Shown one piece after another: positions 15,834 to 25,268 of a stretch of 64,000 nt of DNA. The position numbers were made by a program, and so were the translations under genes. Within the stretch, counting starts at the first letter, position 1; the number at the start of each line of letters is the position of its first letter. Source of the stretch: Acidobacteriota bacterium (lineage in GTDB: Bacteria > Acidobacteriota > Terriglobia > Terriglobales > Acidobacteriaceae); NCBI GenBank assembly GCA_031296105.1, contig JARLGJ010000063.1, positions 1 to 64,000 of the forward strand. Direction: 5' to 3'. Below the pieces are notes generated by a model, which searched no databases, had not been told where the DNA came from, and saw nothing but the letters and a program-made list of their open reading frames with translations.

Positions 15834-17672
15834 ATGAGTGAGCAATTGATCAGCGACAAACAACGAAACAGCACACCCCTTTGCGAGAACAAGAACCTGC
15901 AGAAGTGGGTGGAGAAAATCGCAGCGTTGACCAAGCCGTCCTCGATTTACTGGGTGGACGGCTCGGACGAAGAATACGAGCGGATGTGCGCCGAGCTGGT
16001 TGCCAGCGGCACATTCACCAAACTGAACCAGGATCTGTGGCCGGGATGTTATTACGCACGGTCGGACGCCAGCGATGTGGCTCGCGTCGAAGACCGCACT
16101 TTCATCTGCTCTCATTCCAAGGAAAATGCCGGCCCGACGAACAACTGGGAAGATCCCTTCTCCATGCGCAAAAAGTTGAAGGGACTGTTTGACGGCTGCA
16201 TGAAGGGCCGCACGATGTACGTGCTGCCGTTCAGCATGGGACCGGTGGGTTCGCCCATGTCGCAGATCGGCGTGGAGTTGACGGACTCGCTGTACGTGGT
16301 GGTGAACATGCGCATCATGACGCGCATCGGACTGCCGGTGTACCGCGAGATCGAGAAGGACGAAAAGCGCGTAGTGCCCTGCGTGCACAGCGTGGGCATG
16401 CCGCTGGCGCCGGGCGAAAAAGACGTGGTCTGGCCCTGTAACAAAGAAAAATACATTGTGCACTTCCCGGAAGCTCGTGAGATCTGGTCGTTCGGCTCGG
16501 GCTACGGCGGCAACGCGCTGCTGGGCAAGAAGTGCTTTGCCCTGCGCATTGCCAGCACCATGGCGCGCGACGAAGGCTGGATGGCCGAGCACATGCTGAT
16601 CCTCGGCGCCGAAAGCCCGGAGGGCGAAAAGACCTACGTTGCGGCGGCCTTCCCCAGCGCCTGCGGCAAGACGAACTTTGCCATGCTGATTCCTCCCACG
16701 GGCTTGGACGGCTGGAAGATCACGACGGTGGGCGACGACATCGCCTGGATTCGCCCGGACGCCAACGGTCAGTTGCGGGCCATCAACCCGGAGGCCGGCT
16801 TCTTCGGCGTGGCTCCGGGAACCTCGGTGAAGACCAATCCGAACGCCATGATCTCGCTGGCCAAGAACTCGATCTTTACCAACGTGGCCCTGACCCCTGA
16901 GGGCGGCGTGTGGTGGGAAGGCATGACGGACGAGCCGCCGGCCGAGTGCATTGACTGGCAGGGCAACCGCTGGACGCCCGCCATTGGCAAGGAAACCGGC
17001 AAGCCGGCGGCGCACGCCAACGCGCGCTTTACGGCTCCGGCCAAGCAGTGTCCCACGATCGATCCTAACTGGGAGCACCCCGAGGGCGTGCCGATCAGCG
17101 CGTTCATCTTCGGCGGACGCCGCCCGAACACGATGCCGCTGGTGTACCAGGCCTTCAACTGGAGCGCGGGCGTGTACGTGGGCGCCACCATGGGCTCGGA
17201 AATGACGGCCGCGGCTGCCGGCACCATCGGCAAGGTGCGGCGCGATCCCATGGCCATGCTGCCCTTCTGCGGCTACCACATGGGCGACTACTTCCGGCAC
17301 TGGATCCGCATGGGCCGCAAGCTGAACCCGACGCCAAAGATCTTCCACGTGAACTGGTTCCGCAAGGACGCCAACGGCAAGTTCATCTGGCCGGGCTATG
17401 GCGAGAACATGCGCGTGCTGAAGTGGATCATTGGCCGCGTGCACGGCAAGAGCCTGGGCCGCGAAACGCCCATCGGCTGGCTGCCACGCTACGAGGACAT
17501 GGACTGGACCGGCTACGACTTCTCCAAGGAAGTCTTTGACGAGTTGCAGACCGTGAACAACGAAAACTGGAAGCAGGAAGTGATCGGGCACGAAGAACTG
17601 TTCATCAAGCTGCACGACCACCTGCCGCCGGAGATGGTGTACGAACGCGAACTGCTGATCTGCCGCCTGTAA
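15834..17672 (+). CDS. pckG: Phosphoenolpyruvate carboxykinase (GTP)
   Basis: A 612-residue enzyme converting oxaloacetate and GTP to PEP, CO2 and GDP, the first committed step of gluconeogenesis. The GTP-type P-loop [12 protein letters not shown], the metal-binding TTVGDDIAW segment, [13 protein letters not shown] and the C-terminal FHVNWFRKD are all present. Length matches the GTP-dependent family (about 600-620), unlike ATP-PEPCK. The start was set at ATG 15834 (MSEQLISDK) because of GGGGA 7 nt upstream; ATG 15810 would add eight residues. Stands alone between two terminators. Confidence 0.96.
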   Translation: MSEQLISDKQRNSTPLCENKNLQKWVEKIAALTKPSSIYWVDGSDEEYERMCAELVASGTFTKLNQDLWPGCYYARSDASDVARVEDRTFICSHSKENAGPTNNWEDPFSMRKKLKGLFDGCMKGRTMYVLPFSMGPVGSPMSQIGVELTDSLYVVVNMRIMTRIGLPVYREIEKDEKRVVPCVHSVGMPLAPGEKDVVWPCNKEKYIVHFPEAREIWSFGSGYGGNALLGKKCFALRIASTMARDEGWMAEHMLILGAESPEGEKTYVAAAFPSACGKTNFAMLIPPTGLDGWKITTVGDDIAWIRPDANGQLRAINPEAGFFGVAPGTSVKTNPNAMISLAKNSIFTNVALTPEGGVWWEGMTDEPPAECIDWQGNRWTPAIGKETGKPAAHANARFTAPAKQCPTIDPNWEHPEGVPISAFIFGGRRPNTMPLVYQAFNWSAGVYVGATMGSEMTAAAAGTIGKVRRDPMAMLPFCGYHMGDYFRHWIRMGRKLNPTPKIFHVNWFRKDANGKFIWPGYGENMRVLKWIIGRVHGKSLGRETPIGWLPRYEDMDWTGYDFSKEVFDELQTVNNENWKQEVIGHEELFIKLHDHLPPEMVYERELLICRL

Positions 17673-17690
17673 AAGGGTGAGAAACCACGA

Positions 17691-17724
17691 AAGCGCCGCT
17701 GCCTGCCCGCAGCGGCGCTTTTCT
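17691..17724 (+). terminator. Rho-independent terminator of pckG
   Basis: A 12-bp stem AAGCGCCGCTGC / GCAGCGGCGCTT (17691-17702 with 17709-17720), loop CTGCCC, then TTCTTTG. It lies 18 nt after the pckG stop. Confidence 0.85.
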
Positions 17725-17744
17725 TTGTCTTGAATCCTGCGGGT

Positions 17745-17860
17745 GTGCCCCAGGTTCGCACCAGGTGTGCCCCAGGTTCGCCGCGCGCCTTAAGCGCGGA
17801 TAACCTGGGCTTCAAACTCCTCCCAGGTTAGTCCCGCTACGCGGGCCGAACCTGGGGCAC
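17745..17860. repeat. CCCAGGTT-family intergenic repeat, tandem copies
   Basis: GTGCCCCAGGTTCG occurs at 17745 and again at 17767, followed by the inverted arms GCGCGC..GCGCG and AACCTGGG, then TCCCAGGTTAG, a CCCGC/GCGGG hairpin and GAACCTGGGGCAC (17848-17860). Same unit as at 14075-14137 but expanded. It lies between the pckG terminator and the OPT transporter. Confidence 0.65.
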
Positions 17861-18034
17861 AACCCTGTCCCCCGGGCTCGTCACAAGCGCTTTTCTTTGC
17901 GCGAAGATGAGCCGATTGGGGCCTCAGCGTTTATGATGTTGGGACGGCGCATTGTCCCTGTTTCACCCCTGCTCCGCGCGTGACGCTGCGCCCCCTGAGA
18001 CAGTTACGTAATTCATTCCAATCGAGGAAGCCGC

Positions 18035-20068
18035 ATGAGTTCACCGAAAACCTTCCGCCCTTACGTTCCCGCGAATATGCCGATGGCGGAATTCACCCCG
18101 CGGGCAATCATCCTGGGATTGCTGATGACCGGCGTACTGGGCGCGGCCAATGCCTACCTGGGCCTGCGCGCGGGCATGACGATTGCCGCCACCTATCCGG
18201 CGGCCGTGATCGGCATGTCGCTGCTGCGCGTGATGAAAGGCTCTCTGCTGGAAGAGAACATGTCGCGCACCATCGGCTCCATCGGCGAATCGGTGGCGGC
18301 CGGCGCGGTGTTCACCATCCCCGGCTTTGTGATGGCCGGCATCTGGAACGGCCTGACCAAGGAGCACTACTGGAACTCGGTGGCGCTGATGGTGATTGGC
18401 GGCCTGCTGGGCATCCTGTTTGTGACCCTGTTGCGCCGCGTAATGGTGGAAGATCCCGAGCTTCCCTTCCCTGAATCGGTGGCGGCCAGCGAGATTCACA
18501 AGGCCGGACAGCAGGGTTCGAAGGCGGCCAAGATTCTGTTCTCCAACATGGGCTTTGGCGGCCTGCTTTACCTGCTGGGCCAGCTCAACATCTTCAACCC
18601 GAGCAACGTTTTCACGGTCACGATTGGCGCGCTGGGCAAAAAGCTATTGCTGCGGACAAGCACCAATCCCAATGTGGCCGTCACGGCCACGGGCGGCGCA
18701 TCAACCTTTGCCGCGCCGGACATCAGCCCGGCGTATCTGGGCGTGGGCTACATCATCGGACCGCGGCTGGGCGCGTTGAACTTTGCCGGCGGCGTGCTGG
18801 CCTGGGGCCTGCTGGTTCCACTCTTGACCTACGTGCTTGGTCCTTACGTGCAGGCGGCGCAGCCCGCGGGACAGCCGATTCCCTGGCCGCAGTTGGCGGG
18901 CGCGATTTACTTCTCCATCGTGCGCCCCATTGCCGTGGGCGGCATGCTGGTGGGCGCCAGCTACACGCTGTTCAAGATGCGCAAGCAGCTTGGCGCGGGC
19001 ATTGCCCGGGCGGTCAGCGACTTGAAGAAGTCGGCGCAGGCACACGAGGCGGCAGACCGCACGGAAGTCGATCTGAGCGCCAAGCTGGTGTTCGCCGGAA
19101 TCGTGGTCGTGCTGCTGGCGATGATCGGGCTGTACTACTACTTCATCAAGGGCGCGGGCAACCTGTCGAACTCCACGGTGCTCACGGGCGCGGTGGTTTC
19201 GGCCGTGGTGATGATCATCCTGGGCTTCTTCTTTGCCGCCGTCAGCGGCAACCTGGTGGGCATGATCGGCTCGTCAAACAATCCGGTGAGCGGCCTTACG
19301 CTGTGCACGCTGGTGGTGGCGGCGTTGCTGATGGTGGCCTTGGGAGTCTCCGGCACGGGCGGCGTGGCCGCGGTGCTGGGTGTGGCCGCCGTGGTCTGCG
19401 TCTCCTCGGCCGTGGCCGGTGAAATGTTGCAGGACTTGAAAGTCGGTCACATCCTGGGCGGCACGCCGGCCAAGATGCAGATTGGCGACATCATGGGCGT
19501 GCTGGTGGCGTCGCTGGTGTTGTTCTTCCCGCTGATGGTGCTGGACAAGGCGTATCACTTTGGCAGCGCCGAACTGCCGGCTCCGCAGGCCGGACTGATG
19601 GCCATGCTGGCCAAGGGCATTGTGGGCGGCGAAATGGCGTGGCCGCTGGTGATCGTCGGCATCCTGATGGGCTTTGCCTTGATTCTGATCGAGGTGAAGA
19701 GCCCGATGCTGTTCTCGGTGGGCATGTACCTGCCGCTGGGCACGACGTTTGCCATCTTCATTGGCGGCCTGGTGCGCTGGGCCACCGACAAGTTCCGCGA
19801 CCGCGCGGGCTTGAACGACGCACAGAAGGCTCGGGTGGACAACGCTGGAGTGCTGACGGCCAGCGGCCTGATCGCAGGCGAGGCGCTGTGCGGGCTGGTG
19901 GTGGCCGCCATCGTCGGCTCGCGCGGCAAGATGTTTACCGTGATGGAGCACGCGCCCTGGCTCACCGGCGTGGCCGCGCTGATCGTGCTCATTCTCGTGA
20001 TGGTGCAGGTTCCGCTGCGCAACGCGGGCAGCCCGGACGAACCGGCGCCGCCAACGGCCATCATGTAA
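18035..20068 (+). CDS. OPT-family oligopeptide transporter
   Basis: A 677-residue polytopic membrane protein with roughly 14-16 hydrophobic helices and the OPT N-terminal pattern (TPRAIILGLLMTGVLGAANAYLGLRAGMT ... NMSRTIGSIGESVAAGAVFTIP). It should import oligopeptides or metal-chelate conjugates by proton symport across the inner membrane. The substrate cannot be read from sequence. Conserved GGASTFAAPDISPAYLGVGYI and LGGTPAKMQIGDIMG segments support an intact protein. Monocistronic, with a terminator 22 nt after the stop. Confidence 0.9.
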   Translation: MSSPKTFRPYVPANMPMAEFTPRAIILGLLMTGVLGAANAYLGLRAGMTIAATYPAAVIGMSLLRVMKGSLLEENMSRTIGSIGESVAAGAVFTIPGFVMAGIWNGLTKEHYWNSVALMVIGGLLGILFVTLLRRVMVEDPELPFPESVAASEIHKAGQQGSKAAKILFSNMGFGGLLYLLGQLNIFNPSNVFTVTIGALGKKLLLRTSTNPNVAVTATGGASTFAAPDISPAYLGVGYIIGPRLGALNFAGGVLAWGLLVPLLTYVLGPYVQAAQPAGQPIPWPQLAGAIYFSIVRPIAVGGMLVGASYTLFKMRKQLGAGIARAVSDLKKSAQAHEAADRTEVDLSAKLVFAGIVVVLLAMIGLYYYFIKGAGNLSNSTVLTGAVVSAVVMIILGFFFAAVSGNLVGMIGSSNNPVSGLTLCTLVVAALLMVALGVSGTGGVAAVLGVAAVVCVSSAVAGEMLQDLKVGHILGGTPAKMQIGDIMGVLVASLVLFFPLMVLDKAYHFGSAELPAPQAGLMAMLAKGIVGGEMAWPLVIVGILMGFALILIEVKSPMLFSVGMYLPLGTTFAIFIGGLVRWATDKFRDRAGLNDAQKARVDNAGVLTASGLIAGEALCGLVVAAIVGSRGKMFTVMEHAPWLTGVAALIVLILVMVQVPLRNAGSPDEPAPPTAIM

Positions 20069-20090
20069 GTTGTCTTTCGAGACAAAGAGA

Positions 20091-20120
20091 AAGCCCGCCG
20101 GGAAAATCGGCGGGCTTTTT
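20091..20120 (+). terminator. Rho-independent terminator of the OPT transporter
   Basis: Stem AAGCCCGCCG / CGGCGGGCTT (20091-20100 with 20108-20117), loop GGAAAAT, then TTT. Confidence 0.85.
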
Positions 20121-20174
20121 GCTGCGCTTCGTGTGCGCTGTGCTCGAAGCGAATCCGCGCGCCGCATCATCCAA

Positions 20175-20384
20175 ATGGGTATGGCAAATCTATCGTTGGT
20201 GTATGGACTGCGTTTGTTGCCCGCCGAAGAGTTGGAACAGGTTGGCTCGGGGACCATCAAGCTGCACAATGGGCGCGAGGAGCACGTGACGCTGCATCTT
20301 CTCGAAGGCAGCAAAGAAGAGATTGAGGCGCAGCTCAAGCAGAGCATTGAAGCGTTCTTTGACATTTACCCGGAGATTCAGTAA
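20175..20384 (+). CDS. Small hypothetical protein
   Basis: A 69-residue protein (from ATG 20175; ATG 20181 also possible) with MANLSLVYGLRLLPAEELE, then a beta hairpin (TIKLHNGREEHVTLHLLEG) and an amphipathic helix. No clear ribosome site and no recognised family. It ends 9 nt before the convergent hemolysin III gene. Confidence 0.45.
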   Translation: MGMANLSLVYGLRLLPAEELEQVGSGTIKLHNGREEHVTLHLLEGSKEEIEAQLKQSIEAFFDIYPEIQ

Positions 20385-20393
20385 GCGGCAGGC

Positions 20394-21026
20394 TTAGCGC
20401 AGCATCATCCACACAGCGGCGAAGTGACAGGCGGTTCCGGCCAGCACCCACAGGTGCCAGATGAAGTGCATGTATTTCCGCTTGGAGGCGTAGAAGGGGA
20501 TTCCCGCCGTGTAGCAAATGCCGCCCGCCATTAACATGGCGAACACCGGATGCGCCAGCAGCATGTACATGCTGCGGATGGCGAACAGGCAGATCCATCC
20601 CATGGCCAGGTACATGGCGGTGGAAACGGCGTCCCAGCGTCCGGTGGCAAAGGTCTTGACCAACACGCCCACCGCGGCACAGCTCCACACAATCGCAAAC
20701 ATCGTCCAGCCCAGCGGGCCTCTCAGGCCAATCAGGGTGAAGGGCGTGTAGGTTCCGGCGATGAGCAGGTAGATGGAGCCGTGGTCCATGGAGCGCAGCA
20801 CGCGGTAGGCGCGGGTACGGCTCATGGCGTGGTACAGGGTCGAACTCAGGTAGAGCAGGATGGAGGACGCGCCAAAGACGGTGACGCAGAGCAACGAGCG
20901 GACGCCGCCCGCATCCCATGCGCGCACACTCAACAGCACCAGGCCGGCAATCGAAAGCGCCATGCCCAAGCCGTGCGAGACGCTATTGGCAATCTCTTCG
21001 CCGACTGTCTGATCCGTCATCTCCAT
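20394..21026 (-). CDS. Hemolysin III / PAQR-family membrane protein
   Basis: A 210-residue protein with seven hydrophobic helices. PAQR-family metal-site residues are visible: SSTLYHA in the second helix, SMDHGSIYLLIAGTYTPF in the third, and HFIWHLWVLAGTACHF near the end. Bacterial members are called hemolysin III/YqfA; physiological roles include membrane homeostasis, and the hemolysin name does not imply virulence here. Stands alone, convergent with the small gene at 20175. Confidence 0.88.
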   Translation of the reverse strand: MEMTDQTVGEEIANSVSHGLGMALSIAGLVLLSVRAWDAGGVRSLLCVTVFGASSILLYLSSTLYHAMSRTRAYRVLRSMDHGSIYLLIAGTYTPFTLIGLRGPLGWTMFAIVWSCAAVGVLVKTFATGRWDAVSTAMYLAMGWICLFAIRSMYMLLAHPVFAMLMAGGICYTAGIPFYASKRKYMHFIWHLWVLAGTACHFAAVWMMLR

Positions 21027-21145
21027 ACAGACTTCATCCTAGCCCGCGGGAATGGACGAAAGGTGAATATCCGCTTGCTTTGACAAAACAATTACACTCC
21101 GGACGCTCTGCGCATATCGTGGATTACCCCGTTGGAGACGGAGGC

Positions 21146-21179
21146 AAAAAAGGCGGACGCTCAACATGGAGCGTCCGCC
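21146..21179 (-). terminator. Rho-independent terminator of sodA
   Basis: An 11-bp stem (21152-21162 with 21169-21179), loop AACATG; read on the minus strand it is followed by a run of six T (21146-21151). It lies 27 nt past the SOD stop. Confidence 0.88.
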
Positions 21180-21205
21180 GGAGCGGGGACACAGCTCGTG
21201 AATAT

Positions 21206-21817
21206 TTAACGCTTCAAAGCGGCTTCGTAGCGCTCGCCCACCTTAGCCCAGTTGACCACGTTCCACCAGGCCTTCAGGTATTCGGCGCGCCGGTTCTGAT
21301 ACTTCAGGTAGTAGGCGTGTTCCCACACATCGTTGCCCAACACCGGGTACAGACCCTGCGAGAGAGGGCTGTCCTGATTGGCGGAGCTGAGCACGTGCAG
21401 GCCGTCCTTGCCCAGCGCCAGCCAGGTCCAGCCGCTGCCAAACTGCTTGGCGCCGGCGTCGTTGATCTTTTCCTGCAACTGCGCCAGGTCGCCAAAGGTG
21501 CTCTTGATGGCCTCGGCCAATTTGCCCGCGGGGGCGCCACCGTTGGGGCCCATGATGTTCCAGAACAGCTCGTGGTTGTAGAAGCCGCCCACGTTGTTGC
21601 GGATGGGGCCGCGGAACTCTTCGGGCACCGTGGCGAGGTTGATCAGAATCTCCTCCGCCGACTTGCCGGCCAGCGGCGGAACCTTGGCTACCGCGGCGTT
21701 GGCGTTATCGGTGTAGGTCTGGTGATGCTTGTCATGATGCAGGTGCATCGTCTGCGCGTCCACATAAGGCTCAAGCGCGTCGTAGGCATACGGCAGGGCA
21801 GGTAGTTCGAATGCCAT
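21206..21817 (-). CDS. sodA: Superoxide dismutase, Mn (or cambialistic) type
   Basis: A 203-residue Fe/Mn SOD. All four metal ligands are seen: His in MHLHHDKHH, His in FYNHELFW, and Asp and His in DVWEHAYYLKYQNRR. The second-sphere Gln lies in SSANQDSPLS and Gly in NNVGGFYNHE, the arrangement typical of Mn-type or cambialistic enzymes rather than strict Fe-SOD. No signal peptide, so it should be cytoplasmic. GGAGG precedes the ATG by 12 nt. Single gene with terminator. Confidence 0.95.
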   Translation of the reverse strand: MAFELPALPYAYDALEPYVDAQTMHLHHDKHHQTYTDNANAAVAKVPPLAGKSAEEILINLATVPEEFRGPIRNNVGGFYNHELFWNIMGPNGGAPAGKLAEAIKSTFGDLAQLQEKINDAGAKQFGSGWTWLALGKDGLHVLSSANQDSPLSQGLYPVLGNDVWEHAYYLKYQNRRAEYLKAWWNVVNWAKVGERYEAALKR

Positions 21818-21962
21818 GGTTGCTAATTTCCTCCACGTTTATAGGATGAAAAGCTTACCGCAGGGGTTTCAAAATGTCTGCTGGGCGGATTGTGGTTTTC
21901 CCCTGAATGGCAAAAGACCGGAGTTTGGCTCCGGCCTTTGAGGTGCAAAAGATTTGCGCTGG

Positions 21963-22145
21963 CTAGCGCTTGATGAGCCACATGGCCCATCCGGCCACCA
22001 GCACGCCGCCGATGAACCAGGCAAAGCAGTAGAGGCCGTAGCGCACCATGGCTTTGGTTTCATCACGCTGGGTGATGCCGAAGACCACCGAGGCGCAAAG
22101 GGAGAAGATGAGGGCCGCCGTAAAGTGAGAGAAGTTGAGCGTCAT
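21963..22145 (-). CDS. Small two-helix membrane protein
   Basis: A 60-residue protein with two hydrophobic segments (residues ~8-25 and ~38-57) and a Lys/Arg C-terminus (MWLIKR). Its ATG overlaps the stop of the upstream membrane gene (ATGA), which supports it as a real, co-translated gene. Function unknown; it is likely a partner of that membrane protein. Confidence 0.6.
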   Translation of the reverse strand: MTLNFSHFTAALIFSLCASVVFGITQRDETKAMVRYGLYCFAWFIGGVLVAGWAMWLIKR

Positions 22146-22543
22146 TGCTTTTTCCCGATGGCGATCTGGTGCGCGTCAATGGCGGCGATCACGTTGAGCA
22201 GTCCGCCGCAGACGAGGAACTTGGTTCCGTAATCCGAAGTAGCGCGGAAGATGTTGGCGCCGCCCCACTCGAAGGCGCGGGCCAGGAAGTAGAACAGTCC
22301 GTTGCCGAAATCGCCGACGAAGCCCAGCATGTCCAGCAGATCGCCCGCATTGAGGCCGTACACCTTGCCCTGCATGCCCAGACCGCAAACGAACATGATA
22401 AGCACGCTGAGGAAGATGAGGCCGCCGCGCACGGGGCGCTTTTGCAGCACGTGGCCCAGTCCGGGCACCAGCCAGCCCGCCAAAGGAGCCACCATGGCCA
22501 TGGTGCTCATCTGCGGAGTTTCGGGAGTTTTGTTATTCGCCAT
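22142..22543 (-). CDS. Polytopic membrane protein, DUF6677-like
   Basis: A 133-residue protein with about three or four hydrophobic helices and the start pattern AGWLVPGLGHVLQKRPVRGGLIFL, seen in small acidobacterial membrane proteins (DUF6677 type, from memory). It follows the M24 peptidase directly with no gap and overlaps the next small membrane gene by 4 nt, so the three form an operon. Role unknown. Confidence 0.6.
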   Translation of the reverse strand: MANNKTPETPQMSTMAMVAPLAGWLVPGLGHVLQKRPVRGGLIFLSVLIMFVCGLGMQGKVYGLNAGDLLDMLGFVGDFGNGLFYFLARAFEWGGANIFRATSDYGTKFLVCGGLLNVIAAIDAHQIAIGKKQ

Positions 22544-23704
22544 TTAGATCCGTACCAACTCTTCCTGTTCGGCGCCGGTCACCTGTGCCCGGCCGTTGTG
22601 CACCAGCACGTCCACTTCACTGCGCACGCCGAACTCCGGCAGGTAAATTCCCGGCTCTACTGAGAATAACGTATTCGGCAGAATCTGTCGGGTATCGTGC
22701 GTCTCCAGGTTGTCCATGTTGGCGCCGTTGCCGTGCACATTGATGCCGATGGAGTGTCCGGTGCGGTGCACAAACCACTCGCCATATCCGGCGTTGTTTA
22801 TCACCCAGCGGGTGGCGTCGTCCACCTCCCAGCCCTCGATGCGCTTGTTGGCGGCAAAGGCGTCCGCCACTTTCTTGGCACCAGCCTTGCGGGCGTCGCG
22901 CACAATTTCAAAGACCTTCTGCTGTTTTTCAGAGGGCGTGCCTATGACGCCGGTCCAGGTGATGTCGTAATAGACGGCGCCGGGCGTATTCTTTTTGGCC
23001 CACATATCGAGCAGCACCAGATCGCCTTCGCGAATGGGTCCATGCACCTCGGCCGTAGGCTCGTAGTGCGGATTGCCGGCATTCGCGTTGGCACCCACGA
23101 TGGGCAGATCGTCGGTGATGAGGTTTTCGCGGGCAAAGGCCTCACCCAGCCACTGGCGAACACCCCACTCATCCCAGCCGCCGTGGCGCACGCGCTGGCC
23201 AATCTCCTTGAAGGCCGCGGCCATGATGCGATCCATGCTGTCGCGGGCGGCAAAGTGGGAGAAGATCTGCTCCTCGCTCAAGACGGCCTCAAAGCGGCTG
23301 ACCAGATCGGCCGAGGTGACCACCTCGACGCCGAAGCTGCGAATCAACTCGAGCATGCCGCCATCCACCAGCGAGACGTACATGATGTCGTTATTCGGCG
23401 AGTACTGCATGGCCACGCGCTTGCAGGACTTGAGCATGGCCGCCAGCTTGGTGCGCAGCTCGCGCCAGCCGCCATAGTGCTGCTGCACCCCGGGAAGCTT
23501 CTCCAAGTGGCGCGGCTCCACGCGATGATTGAGCTTGATGGGCTCGCCCGTGGCGGGCACCAGGTAGAACCAGCGGCGGGTGACGTGCATCTTGCCCAGG
23601 CCAAGAATCGAATAGGCAATCTCGTCGCGGTAGTGGTGGTCGTAGAAGAGCCAGCCGTCCAGGCCTTGCTCCCGCAGCGCCTGCTGAATCGCGGTTAAAT
23701 CCAT
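22544..23704 (-). CDS. M24-family metallopeptidase (Xaa-Pro aminopeptidase-like)
   Basis: A 386-residue protein with a creatinase-like N-terminal domain and a C-terminal pita-bread domain. The five metal ligands are present in order: Asp in LVLLDMWAK, Asp in YYDITWTG, His in TGHSIGINVHG, Glu in FSVEPGIY and Glu in RSEVDVLV. It should remove N-terminal residues next to proline or hydrolyse dipeptides. No signal peptide. The start was taken at ATG 23704; there is no ribosome site, but a TACAAT box sits 6 nt upstream, which suggests a leaderless message. Confidence 0.88.
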   Translation of the reverse strand: MDLTAIQQALREQGLDGWLFYDHHYRDEIAYSILGLGKMHVTRRWFYLVPATGEPIKLNHRVEPRHLEKLPGVQQHYGGWRELRTKLAAMLKSCKRVAMQYSPNNDIMYVSLVDGGMLELIRSFGVEVVTSADLVSRFEAVLSEEQIFSHFAARDSMDRIMAAAFKEIGQRVRHGGWDEWGVRQWLGEAFARENLITDDLPIVGANANAGNPHYEPTAEVHGPIREGDLVLLDMWAKKNTPGAVYYDITWTGVIGTPSEKQQKVFEIVRDARKAGAKKVADAFAANKRIEGWEVDDATRWVINNAGYGEWFVHRTGHSIGINVHGNGANMDNLETHDTRQILPNTLFSVEPGIYLPEFGVRSEVDVLVHNGRAQVTGAEQEELVRI

Positions 23705-23710
23705 GGCCGT

Positions 23711-23716
23711 ATTGTA
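23711..23716 (-). promoter_or_regulatory. -10 box of a probable leaderless promoter
   Basis: TACAAT on the minus strand ends 6 nt before the ATG of the M24 peptidase, so transcription would begin at or within a base of the start codon. No Shine-Dalgarno sequence is present. The -35 region is poor. Confidence 0.45.
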
Positions 23717-23766
23717 CCGCGCCAAGGGCTGACTGCCCCGCCCGGTTTGCGATACGTCCCGGACGC

Positions 23767-24552
23767 CTAGCGGGAGAGGAGCAACCGCTCCTCACGGAAG
23801 GCCAGACGCTCATAACCTTGGGCGGCCACCAGGGCGGTCAGGCCGCTGGCGGCGTAAATCATGGCGATGACCATGAACTGATAGATGGCCGTATAGACCG
23901 GGTCGCTTCCGGTGAGCAACATGCCGGCGGCAAAGCCGGGAATCCAGACAATGCCTAACGAACGAAGCGAGTTAAGGCTGGGAATGAGGGCGGCGTTGGC
24001 GGCGTTGCGCGCGTAGGGCAAAGCGGCCTGCGCGGGAGAGGCGCCGAGTGACAGCGCGGCCTCCACGCGGCCCGCGTTCTGGCGCAGGTCGCTGGCCAAG
24101 CGCTCCAGCACCTGCGAGCAGGTGTTCATGGAGTTGGCCACAATCATGGAGCCAAGCGGGATAAGCGCCATGGAGCGGAAGCCAATGACGCCCACCAAGG
24201 TCATGATGGCGATGACTGTTGCGGCTCCGGTGGCGATGGAACGCAGGCAGAGCCAGTAGGCACGAGGCACCGACTTGGCGCGACGCGAGGCCATTTTCGC
24301 GGCGGTGGCACACATGGCGGCCAGCACGGGAACGCTCCACCAGGGCGGACCTTTCAGAATCCAGACGAGGACGAGACCGACGGCGAGCATCTGCGACAGG
24401 CCGCGCACGAGAGCAATCAGCGTTTTGCGTCCCAGGCGGATTTGGCGCAGGCGTCCGAGGGCGGCCACTGCCAACGCCAGGCCGGAGACCACCATGGCCT
24501 GCGCCAGTCCGCGAGCGACCGGGGTATGGAGGAATTCGTGGATGCCGGTCAT
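23767..24552 (-). CDS. fetB: ABC transporter permease, FetB (UPF0014) family
   Basis: A 261-residue permease with about seven hydrophobic helices and the family signature VIGFRSMALIPLGSMIVANSMN and LGASPAQAALPYARNA (the coupling-helix region). FetAB is described as an iron exporter that helps under oxidative stress; the metal specificity here is inferred from the family. Its ATG overlaps the stop of the ATPase gene (ATGA). Confidence 0.85.
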   Translation of the reverse strand: MTGIHEFLHTPVARGLAQAMVVSGLALAVAALGRLRQIRLGRKTLIALVRGLSQMLAVGLVLVWILKGPPWWSVPVLAAMCATAAKMASRRAKSVPRAYWLCLRSIATGAATVIAIMTLVGVIGFRSMALIPLGSMIVANSMNTCSQVLERLASDLRQNAGRVEAALSLGASPAQAALPYARNAANAALIPSLNSLRSLGIVWIPGFAAGMLLTGSDPVYTAIYQFMVIAMIYAASGLTALVAAQGYERLAFREERLLLSR

Positions 24553-25268
24553 GCCGCGCCTCCCGAAACCTTATCCGCAAGCAGGCCGTCGCGCATGACG
24601 AGCGTGCGCCCGGCCAGGCGGGCGGCCTGCGCGGCGTCGTGGGTCACGATGAGGCACGCGCCTTCCACGCGCCGCATGGCCTGACGCAGAGCCTCTTCCA
24701 CCACCAGTTTCGACTGGTCGTCCAGGGCCGAGGTCGGCTCGTCCAGCAAAAGTACCTGCGGACGGTTGGCCAAGGTGCGGGCCAGCGAGACGCGCTGCGC
24801 CTCGCCGCCGGAGAGCACCGAAACATCGCGCGCCGCATACCCGGCAAGGCCGACGGTGACCAGCAACTCTTCAATTTCTGAAACGGACATTCGAAGGCCC
24901 AGCAGCGAATGTCCATAGGCGACGTTCTCCGCCACCGTGCCAGAAAACAGATTAGCCTGCTGCATGACCATGCCGACGCGGCGGCGGAGATCGCGAATGG
25001 GCAGCGAGCTGACATTGCGGCTTTCGAGGAAGACCTCGCCCGCGCTGGGTGGGTCCAAACGGTTAAGCAGGCGCAAAAGGCTGCTCTTCCCGGCACCGCT
25101 GGGGCCGGTAATGGCCAGGGTCTCTCCGGCACGGAGGGTGAACGAGGCATCGCGAACCAGAACGCGCTCACCTACCTGGCGGGCCAGGTGCTCCACGCGA
25201 AGCAGGGGGGCGGCGGAGTGGGCAGAATCGGATTGGGCAGAAAAGGTCACGGCTGTGTTGGCTTCCAT
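24549..25268 (-). CDS. fetA: ABC transporter ATP-binding protein, FetA-like
   Basis: A 239-residue ATPase. Walker A GPSGAGKSS, Q-loop MVMQQANLFSG, signature LSGGEAQRVSLARTL, Walker B VLLLDEPTSALD and switch His in VTHD are all intact. It pairs with the overlapping permease downstream to form a half-size exporter. The start was placed at ATG 25268 (MEANTAV); ATG 25304 would add twelve residues. Neither has a clear ribosome site. Confidence 0.85.
   Translation of the reverse strand: MEANTAVTFSAQSDSAHSAAPLLRVEHLARQVGERVLVRDASFTLRAGETLAITGPSGAGKSSLLRLLNRLDPPSAGEVFLESRNVSSLPIRDLRRRVGMVMQQANLFSGTVAENVAYGHSLLGLRMSVSEIEELLVTVGLAGYAARDVSVLSGGEAQRVSLARTLANRPQVLLLDEPTSALDDQSKLVVEEALRQAMRRVEGACLIVTHDAAQAARLAGRTLVMRDGLLADKVSGGAA

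Noticed and set aside
15738-17621. 627-codon open frame on the minus strand opposite pckG
   Set aside because: Mirror of a clearly conserved gene; His/Arg/Ala-rich without motifs.
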